Shown here: one piece after another, positions 57,966 through 64,000 of the stretch
How the letters are laid out: every line of letters starts with the position of its first letter
How positions within the stretch are numbered: the first letter of the stretch is position 1
Assembly (NCBI RefSeq): GCF_000817785.2
Contig: NZ_JTCM02000016.1
Location: 1 to 64,000, forward strand
Source of the DNA: Hassallia byssoidea VB512170
GTDB lineage: Bacteria > Cyanobacteriota > Cyanobacteriia > Cyanobacteriales > Nostocaceae
Direction of reading: 5' to 3'
Length of the DNA stretch: 64,000 nucleotides
Notes under the pieces: generated by a model
The model's database searches: none
What the model was told of the DNA's origin: nothing
The model's input: only the letters and a program-made list of their open reading frames with translations
Program-made: the position numbers and the translations under genes

Positions 57966-58574
57966 ATGTTTATCAACACATTAATCACCGATCCGATACA
58001 TTTTTTCAGAATCGTTGTAATTATCATATTTTCTATCACCTTGCATGAACTTGCTCATGGATGGGCAGCGATGAGTCAGGGTGATGATACTCCGCAAAGA
58101 ACTGGTCATCTTACTCTTAATCCTGTAGTTCACATGGGCTGGGAGTCAATCATTTTTCTTTGCATTGCTGGTATTGCTTGGGGACAAATGCCCGTCAATC
58201 CCTCTAAATTTCGCTCTGCAAAGCTAGGCAATATTATAGTATCCGCAGCCGGACCATTATCAAATTTGGCTTTAGGAATTATATTTGTTCTGCTTTTTAA
58301 AGTTTACTCTAACCCTCATCTTTCAGGACTTTTGAGTCTCGAATTTGTTTACTTGACAGCGCGGATAAATTTTATTTTATTTCTGTTTAATCTTTTACCA
58401 ATACCCCCATTAGATGGGTTTCATGTTTGGAGTGAAATTTTTCCCAAATTAAAACAACTAGAAAATACCCAATTCGGAGTTTTTGCTTTGATGCTGTTAT
58501 TTTTAATTCCAAGTTTTGGTACAGGATTAGGATTAATTGCTGACTTAGTTATCAAGGCGATTACTGGCGTGTAA
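57966..58574 (+). CDS. M50-family (site-2 type) metalloprotease
   Basis: The 202-residue membrane protein has the zinc motif HELAH (TLHELAHGWAAM) in the first span and the distant third ligand in NLLPIPPLDGFHV near residue 140. About five spans in all. It is a short, PDZ-less site-2 protease, as are many M50 proteins of cyanobacteria. It should cut a membrane protein within the bilayer; the substrate is unknown. Confidence 0.92.
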   Translation: MFINTLITDPIHFFRIVVIIIFSITLHELAHGWAAMSQGDDTPQRTGHLTLNPVVHMGWESIIFLCIAGIAWGQMPVNPSKFRSAKLGNIIVSAAGPLSNLALGIIFVLLFKVYSNPHLSGLLSLEFVYLTARINFILFLFNLLPIPPLDGFHVWSEIFPKLKQLENTQFGVFALMLLFLIPSFGTGLGLIADLVIKAITGV

Positions 58575-58625
58575 TTATCTGCTTTTCAAGAATTCATCTA
58601 CCAATAAAAAGAAAGGAAAGCTTGA

Positions 58626-59114
58626 GTGTTAAAACAAAAACTTGCAGCGGTTACAGTTGGTGTTGCTTTGAGTTTCGTTGCTGTGAGCGCGCTTTCAGCA
58701 ACGCCAGGGGCAAATATTATCCAATCTAATTTTTCTCTGGTATATGATGTCAACAATGAATCAGGCAAATATTTGATAAACGAAAAATTTTCGTCAGGAG
58801 TGTTGGCAAATTTAGAACTTATCAAAGAAGATAAAATTATCTGTTCTTCAAATTCACTATTTACAAATGGGTTTAACTTATTTGCTAGATTACTAATTGT
58901 TGGCAGCTTCGTTTATCTAGGTGGTCGGACTTATTCACCCTTTGTCGAGCGCTACCTAATAATTTCTAGAGATTTTTTGAAGATTTTATTGAGTATTTTT
59001 TTGTCACTTTTTTTTATCGCTATATGCATTATTACCGTATCAATATTTTTATCACCGCATCATATTTCTGATTCTATGCGTTCTAGCCATAACTGCAACT
59101 TTAAAAATCCCTAA
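58626..59114 (+). CDS. Membrane protein of unknown function
   Basis: A 162-residue protein from GTG 58626, after AAGGAAAG. A signal peptide or first membrane segment (VTVGVALSFVAVSALSA) leads to a short polar stretch with one Cys (KIICSS), then two more spans (LLIVGSFVYLGG and a long one, LKILLSIFLSLFFIAICIITVSIFL). I do not recognise the family. It follows the M50 protease by 51 bases, so they may be co-transcribed. Confidence 0.65.
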   Translation: MLKQKLAAVTVGVALSFVAVSALSATPGANIIQSNFSLVYDVNNESGKYLINEKFSSGVLANLELIKEDKIICSSNSLFTNGFNLFARLLIVGSFVYLGGRTYSPFVERYLIISRDFLKILLSIFLSLFFIAICIITVSIFLSPHHISDSMRSSHNCNFKNP

Positions 59115-59161
59115 TTAGAATATTTCTACTCACTTCCTGCCCAATGAGGATTCTGGACTAT

Positions 59162-60763
59162 TTAGGTGCCGGGTTTGAAATAATCGAGGAGGCGATCGCC
59201 TGAATCAGCGCGAATCAAAGCCACAACCACATCAGGTAAAGCTGTTAAACTGGGGTACACCAAATAGCGTGGTTCCCAACGCGGGCGAAACTTTTCTTTA
59301 TATGCGTGTAACCCTTGAAAGTTGTAGAATCGATTTAAATGCTCGTAAAGATAGTGCAATACCTTCTCTAATTTGTGTGATTCCTTAGTTTCACCAACCC
59401 CAGCCAAAGCGGAAAGACCAAAATTAAAGCTGTCGTAACCCCGCTGTTGGAAATGCTGCAACATACTAATAAATAGAAAGTCCATCGTGCCGTTTTCAAT
59501 CAACTTACGGTGTCGCATCATATCGTTAATGACTTCGTTAAGCTGATATTGTGAGATAATGTTGGTAAAAGCGCTAATTTCACCTTTGGGGGTGTGTACT
59601 ACAGCGATTTCACACTCTTGTAGATAATCTTCGTCAAACCATCCCAGAGAAAAGTGCTTTTCTGAACCTTGCACCATTTGCAGCCACTCATCGCTGACTA
59701 GTTTTAGCTGGTGCAACAAGTCTTTAGAAATAGGTGGTTGGTAAAACTTGACTTGATATCCTTCTTTGGTCAGCCGACTTATTGTTGGTCTGAAGTTTTT
59801 ACCTGCTTTGCCTTGTAAAGTAAAAGTTTTTAAGTCAACGATCGCTTCAGAACCAATTTTCAGCACTCGAAACCCCAACGACTTGTAGCAATCTATGTCA
59901 TTTGGTAAAGTTTGGTAAAATGCCGGATACCAATCGTTGCGTTCGCAGAACTGCTGAAAGCTAATTAGCGTCTCTTTCCGGTCTTCAGTTGGTCCGATGG
60001 GATCTCCTAAAGCGATCGCACCTCGTCCTTTAGGGACGTAAGCAATTACACTGCGACCAGAAGGGCTGAAATAGTAACTTTTATCACTTAATAACGCATA
60101 TGCTGTCAAAGAAGAGCGTCCGTACTTTTCTACAATATTTCTAGCTTGTTGGCGTTCGCTGGGGTCAGCCTGATTACGTATAAATACGGGTTGCAACAGC
60201 ATCACTAATGCAACCGTAAAAGTACTCGCCGCAATAACATATATAGAATTGGCAAAAAATTCTCCGAAGTGCGTCTTTGGTTGCAATCCCAAATTATCTT
60301 CTGTAAAGAACATCGCCAAAGTTTGAAGTATGGCATCACCCCAATTAAAATTTTCTGTAAATTTGCCGTCTAATAAATAAAATCCGATAGTCCCATATGC
60401 CAGAGTAAACAGCAAAGCGCCAATTAATACTCTAACTCCTCGCGCAATCGAAGGACGGTCTGATTTTGCCGTAAAAACATGGCGCATTAAAAGCAATTGT
60501 AATAACAAAACTCCCGAAAGGAGACTTTCTTCGTAGTCAAGTCCTTTCAGCAAATGACTGAAAATAGAAATCACTAGTAACCCAATGGTAAGCATCCAAG
60601 CGATTTTTTTTCTTCTTAATAAATTAGTAGCTAGTGTTAGCAAAATAAAGCCTGTCAGCGCTGCAAATATATGACCGCTGGCACGAATTTCAAAGGGTAA
60701 AAACTGTTTTAACCACTGATTTCGTTCGTGTAAAGTCGGTGTGACTGCTGACAGCAAGTTCAC
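59162..60763 (-). CDS. DUF2156 (MprF C-terminal-type) membrane protein with lost N-terminus
   Basis: The 533-residue protein has about five membrane spans (starting NLLSAVTPTLHERNQWLKQF, then ASGHIFAALTGFILLTLATNL) and a C-terminal DUF2156 domain (about 230-530; SYYFSPSGRSVIAYVPKGRG, GDPIGP, FNFGLSALAGVG), the part of MprF that adds an amino acid to phosphatidylglycerol. In this frame, good membrane sequence (LWSAAFLTALVGVV) continues upstream of the GTG at 60763, but no start codon is left before a TAG. The native N-terminus thus seems lost. The 5' end overlaps the truncated esterase by 74 bases in another frame. Confidence 0.85.
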   Translation of the reverse strand: MNLLSAVTPTLHERNQWLKQFLPFEIRASGHIFAALTGFILLTLATNLLRRKKIAWMLTIGLLVISIFSHLLKGLDYEESLLSGVLLLQLLLMRHVFTAKSDRPSIARGVRVLIGALLFTLAYGTIGFYLLDGKFTENFNWGDAILQTLAMFFTEDNLGLQPKTHFGEFFANSIYVIAASTFTVALVMLLQPVFIRNQADPSERQQARNIVEKYGRSSLTAYALLSDKSYYFSPSGRSVIAYVPKGRGAIALGDPIGPTEDRKETLISFQQFCERNDWYPAFYQTLPNDIDCYKSLGFRVLKIGSEAIVDLKTFTLQGKAGKNFRPTISRLTKEGYQVKFYQPPISKDLLHQLKLVSDEWLQMVQGSEKHFSLGWFDEDYLQECEIAVVHTPKGEISAFTNIISQYQLNEVINDMMRHRKLIENGTMDFLFISMLQHFQQRGYDSFNFGLSALAGVGETKESHKLEKVLHYLYEHLNRFYNFQGLHAYKEKFRPRWEPRYLVYPSLTALPDVVVALIRADSGDRLLDYFKPGT

Positions 60764-61547
60764 TACTCCGACTAGTGCTGTGAGAAAAGCTGCACTCCAA
60801 AGTCCAAAAGGTTTTGGTAGATGCTAATAAATCGCGATCGCTTTTACCTGCATCTAAATACACCCGCAATCGCTTCTTGTCATTAAATGATAACTTTTGG
60901 ACAATTTCTTGGGGGCTATTTTGCGAACCGCTGTTATCAGTAAAGTAACCGCTATGGCTAAACAGAATGTTAAAGTTTTTGAGATAGCGTAACCCAATAT
61001 TAAATGCACCCCATCCTCCAGAAGAAACACCTCCCAACGCCCAAAACTGGGGTTTTTCCAACGTGCGGTAGCGCGACTTGACCACTTTTACTAATTCTAA
61101 ACCAATTAATGTTCCGACTTTGCCATTAGGACCATCATAATAATCGGGGTCATATAAAGGACTCGAACCACGCAGGTCATTACCATCAGGTGTAATTATA
61201 ATACAAGGTGGCAATTTTCCGCTTTGATACAATTCATCAAGTACGTTGAAAATACGATATTTATCAACATAAGCACGGACATCATCATGACCACCATGTA
61301 ATAAAAATATCACCGGATAGCGCTTGTGGAGATTTTTTTGATAGTCAGGTGGCAAAATGACACCATATTGACGTGTACCCATTGCTTGACTGTTAAAGCT
61401 TTCTAATTGAAATTTTAACTTTGTTGCTGTCTCTGCTTTTGGCGCATCTAGTTGCGGCGCACCAAGTATAAAAACGTAATAATATCCAGTTGCGCCAAGT
61501 ATTGCGATCGCACTCGCAATACCAACTAAAATTATTGAAAATTTCAT
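60690..61547 (-). pseudogene. Membrane-anchored esterase, C-terminus lost
   Basis: The 285-residue frame has an N-terminal membrane segment (IILVGIASAIAILGATGYYYV) and an alpha/beta-hydrolase esterase domain (YPVIFLLHGGHDD; nucleophile in GGVSSGGWGAF; acid in VYLDAGKSDRDLLAS). From about residue 250 the frame reads into DNA of the downstream DUF2156 gene in another frame (TLECSFSHSTSRSSEL...), so the usual C-terminal part with the catalytic His is missing. This points to a deletion that joined the two genes at about 60800-60825. The stub is probably inactive. Confidence 0.72.
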
Positions 61548-62002
61548 ATTTTATGTATATATTTTTAATTTTTTATTTGAGGTGTTTTGTAGTTCATAGC
61601 TTTAGAATTAAGAATAAATTTGGTTATTTGTTGGTTGTTAGTAGTTAGTAGTTAGTTGTCAAAAAGAATGCACCTACCCTCGAAGGGTAAGGTTATACTT
61701 ACAAACTTTTCTCGATCGCAGGCTTTAGGCTTGAGGCAGCTGCATTCTGTAAACTTAACTACTAACCACTTTTCTTTGGAAAGAGATACTCCTTGCAAGA
61801 AAAAGTTTAGATAAATAATGTGTCAATCTTGTGTCAACTGGATGGAAAGGTTGCGACTGTTATTTATTAGTTAATATTTCTTCACGCTTATAAGTGTGGA
61901 AATGCCCCTTTTTTAGTTGATTATTTGGTTTACTGCTTTTGCTATAGGCGATCGCCTGCGAATCGCGTCAATATAATTACCATCATCTCCTCAACTCTTT
62001 AA
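61548..62002. other. Gap with STRR and small palindromes
   Basis: GTTAGTAGTTAGTAGTTAG units lie near 61637-61660, and a CCTACCCTCGAAGGGTAAGG palindrome near 61673-61692. No gene is seen. Confidence 0.6.
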
Positions 62003-62310
62003 CAGCAATTCCCCAAAAAACGTTTAAGTTTGGCGATTTGCTTGAGTGCTTTGGGATATCTGGTGGCGATCGGCTACGATATCTTGGGCTTTAGTTATAT
62101 TGGACGTACTCTTGCGGCGAAAAAGATAGCTTTTACTAACTTTATAAGTTCTGTTTTTAGCAATACTATCGGTTTTGCTTTAGTCACAGGTAGTGCTATC
62201 GGTTATCGATTTTACACAAGTTCGGGAGTTTCGTCTGCGGCAGTATAGCATATCGCACAGTTTACTATTTCTTACCTTTGGTAGTAGCCGCACGGTTACT
62301 GGGGCTGTAT
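62003..62310 (+). pseudogene. Remnant of an MprF-type flippase (UPF0104) domain
   Basis: The open frame reads QQFPKKRLSLAICLSALGYLVAIGYD, then YIGRTLAAKKIAFTNFISSVFSNTIGFALVTGSAIGYRFYTSSGVSSAAV, which matches the first part of the lysylphosphatidylglycerol synthetase transmembrane (flippase) domain. It has no proper start, meets a TAG at about 62246, and the expected continuation IAQFTISYLW follows after the stop before decaying. It is a fragment of the kind of protein whose C-terminal half (DUF2156) is encoded at 59.2-60.8 kb on the opposite strand. Confidence 0.75.
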
Positions 62311-62441
62311 TAACTGAAGTATGAAAAAAAAATCATCAACAAAATGTAAAGTTTAGCTTTTGTGTGTCAGCTGATTCTGATAACTTAGTTACATAGCTTA
62401 ATTTACAATGCCTTCAAAGCTTCTTTATTAATTATTTTATT

Positions 62442-64000
62442 ATGGCGCTTATAGTTCAGAAATACGGTGGCAGTTCAGTCGGTTCAGTTGAACGTATTCA
62501 AGCTGTGGCACAGCGCGTATACAAAACTGTGAAAGCCGGAAATTCTGTTGTTGTCGTGGTTTCAGCAATGGGTAAAACCACCGATGGACTTGTCAAACTA
62601 GCGCACGAAATATCAAAAAATCCCAACCGTCGGGAAATGGATATGCTACTTTCGACAGGTGAGCAAGTATCCATCGCCGTGGTAAGTATGGCATTGGATG
62701 AACTCGGACAGCCAGCGATTTCTCTCACCGGGGCGCAAGTAGGAATTGTTACCGAAGCCGAACACACCCGCGCCCGAATTTTGGATATCAAAACCGATCG
62801 CCTAAAACGCCACCTCCAAGAAGGCAAAGTAGTTGTTGTAGCCGGATTTCAAGGCATATCCAGCTTGGAAGAATGGGAAATTACAACTTTGGGGCGTGGC
62901 GGTTCCGACACTTCAGCAGTAGCTTTGGCAGCAGCATTACGAGCAGATTTTTGTGAAATTTATACAGATGTGCCAGGTATTTTAACTACAGACCCGCGTT
63001 TAGTTCCTGAGGCACAGTTGATGGAGGAAATTACCTCAGATGAAATGTTGGAACTTGCCAGCTTAGGGGCAAAAGTGCTGCATCCCCGTGCTGTGGAAAT
63101 TGCCCGCAATTACGGCGTTCCCCTCGTGGTACGCTCAAGCTGGACAGATCAACCGGGTACTTGGGTAACTTCCCCTAAACCACAAGAGCGATCGCTTCTA
63201 AATTTAGAAATAGCGCGTTCGGTGGATAATGTTCAATTCGATACCGACCAAGCAAAAGTAGCTTTATTGCGCGTACCAGATAAACCAGGCGTGGCAGCGC
63301 GGTTATTTGGAGAAATTGCCCGTCAAAATGTCGATGTTGACTTGATTATTCAATCAATACACGAAGGCAATACAAATGACATCGCCTTTACCGTAACAAC
63401 ACCGATATTGAAGCGTGCGGAAGCAGTCGCAGCAGCGATCGCCCCAGCACTGCGAAGTCAAAATGGTGCATCGACAGAAGCCGAAGTAATGGTACAGCAG
63501 CAAATCGCCAAAATCAGCATTTCCGGCGCAGGAATGATTGGGCGTCCCGGCGTCGCGGCTCAAATGTTCATCACGCTAGCGGAAGCTGGCGTTAACATCC
63601 AGATGATATCTACTAGCGAAGTGAAAGTAAGTTGCGTAGTTGACGCCGCACAATGCGATCGCGCTGTTGCCGCACTTCGGGAGGTGTTTGAGATAGAGGA
63701 TGAGGAGACAGGGAGACAGGGAGGACAAGGAGGACAAGGAGGACAAGGAGGACAAGGAGGACAAGGGGGAATTTCTTTCTTGTCCTCCCCCTCTCCTTTG
63801 TCTCCCTTGTCTCCCCCCTCTCCCTTGTCCCCTCCCTCCCCCCATCCCCCCGTCCGAGGTGTCGCTTTAGACATGAACCAATCGCGTTTGGCGATTCGTC
63901 AACTACCAGATCGTCCGGGGATGGCAGCGAAGTTGTTCGGACTATTAGCGCAGCACAATATTAGTGTAGATATGATTATCCAATCTCAGCGCTGCCGAGT
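62442..64000 (+). CDS. lysC: Aspartate kinase (partial, runs off the window)
   Basis: From ATG 62442 ([20 protein letters not shown]) the frame is open to the window edge, at least 519 codons. The kinase part ([49 protein letters not shown]) ends at about residue 245. It is followed by ACT domains ([20 protein letters not shown] and [19 protein letters not shown]) and the beginning of a further pair ([20 protein letters not shown]), the four-ACT layout of cyanobacterial LysC. It commits aspartate to Lys, Thr and Met synthesis, with feedback control by the ACT domains. Between the second and third ACT, residues about 420-470 are a repeat-encoded insert rich in GGQ and then in SP. Confidence 0.95.
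   Translation, partial: MALIVQKYGGSSVGSVERIQAVAQRVYKTVKAGNSVVVVVSAMGKTTDGLVKLAHEISKNPNRREMDMLLSTGEQVSIAVVSMALDELGQPAISLTGAQVGIVTEAEHTRARILDIKTDRLKRHLQEGKVVVVAGFQGISSLEEWEITTLGRGGSDTSAVALAAALRADFCEIYTDVPGILTTDPRLVPEAQLMEEITSDEMLELASLGAKVLHPRAVEIARNYGVPLVVRSSWTDQPGTWVTSPKPQERSLLNLEIARSVDNVQFDTDQAKVALLRVPDKPGVAARLFGEIARQNVDVDLIIQSIHEGNTNDIAFTVTTPILKRAEAVAAAIAPALRSQNGASTEAEVMVQQQIAKISISGAGMIGRPGVAAQMFITLAEAGVNIQMISTSEVKVSCVVDAAQCDRAVAALREVFEIEDEETGRQGGQGGQGGQGGQGGQGGISFLSSPSPLSPLSPPSPLSPPSPHPPVRGVALDMNQSRLAIRQLPDRPGMAAKLFGLLAQHNISVDMIIQSQRCR
63697..63845. repeat. GGACAAGGA repeat block inside lysC
   Basis: GAGACAGGGAGACAGG and then five copies of GGACAAGGA (about 63722-63768), a GAATTT centre (63769-63774), and complementary TTGTCCTCCCCC units up to about 63840. 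The block stays in frame and encodes (GGQ)n followed by (S/P/L)-rich sequence. It is the same repeat family as 16743-16858, 20706-20914, 40296-40330 and 41862-41960. Confidence 0.92.

Noticed and set aside
63560-63874. Open frames on the minus strand with CPPCPPCPP-type sequence
   Set aside because: They are the antisense of the repeat inside lysC; the plus-strand frame carries the conserved enzyme on both sides.

Overview
The window looks like chromosomal DNA of a filamentous, probably heterocyst-forming cyanobacterium (Nostocales type). The evidence is: very many HIP1 octamers (GCGATCGC); abundant 7-mer and 9-mer short tandem repeats and short palindromic repeats between genes; an NADPH-thioredoxin reductase fused to thioredoxin (NTRC); a PII protein of cyanobacterial type; a pilA gene followed directly by an OGT-like (GT41) gene; a chromosomal ParM/ParR-like pair; and several small cyanobacterial families (DUF4327, DUF6887, DUF6888, DUF4212). 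The species cannot be named from the sequence alone. No complete insertion sequence, prophage or CRISPR array was seen.

Layout. 0-4.2 kb: the tail of an unknown gene, a small internally duplicated protein, a secreted TPR-CHAT protein and a broken HSDR_N-like nuclease gene. 4.2-8 kb: ROK sugar kinase, a small membrane protein, an orphan peptide-type ABC permease, NTRC. 8-15.6 kb: a pilus and glycosylation block (pilA, OGT-like GT41, and a convergent 1286-residue multidomain glycosyltransferase/methyltransferase). 16.5-25.6 kb: signalling (FHA-kinase, zinc-ribbon/pseudokinase/PP2C protein, PAS histidine kinase), an rRNA pseudouridine synthase, a DUF262 protein and a DUF6888-DUF6887 pair. 25.6-27.1 kb: TPP riboswitch and thiC. 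27.3-31.6 kb: a divergent pair made of a membrane/coiled-coil protein with a C-terminal acyl carrier domain and a TerB-dynamin GTPase. 31.9-37.6 kb: a hybrid histidine kinase and its REC-GGDEF partner. 37.9-45.2 kb: pyrE, two exported proteins, a tRNA with anticodon CAT, a CorC/HlyC-type membrane protein, queC, a Gfo/Idh/MocA oxidoreductase, DedA. 45.4-47.1 kb: a ParM-like actin with a ParR-like partner. 47.3-58.6 kb: Uma2 nuclease-like protein, phosphohexomutase, rdgB, glnB, thiD, RNase D-like exonuclease, a TPR lipoprotein, an SSS symporter with its DUF4212 subunit, and an M50 protease. 58.6-62.4 kb: a remodelled locus with an MprF-like DUF2156 protein, a truncated esterase and a flippase-domain remnant. 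62.4-64 kb: the aspartate kinase gene, which runs off the window.

Working together. thiC (under a TPP riboswitch) and thiD are both thiamine pyrimidine genes but lie 25 kb apart. The FHA-kinase and PP2C genes form an opposing kinase/phosphatase pair. The hybrid kinase and the REC-GGDEF gene overlap by four bases and form one phosphorelay unit. The symporter and its small subunit are a two-gene transporter operon. The ParM-like/ParR-like pair is a compact operon. The best candidate for an undescribed system is the divergent ACP-fusion / TerB-dynamin pair at 27.3-31.6 kb.

A second theme is that short repeats have entered or reshaped genes. An in-frame GGQ/SP-rich insert lies between ACT domains of aspartate kinase. 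In-frame inserts also lie in the CHAT domain and in the HATPase domain of the hybrid kinase. A repeat breaks the HSDR_N-like gene. A repeat block extends the open frame upstream of the FHA-kinase. All assignments come from reading translated motifs; no database search was run.
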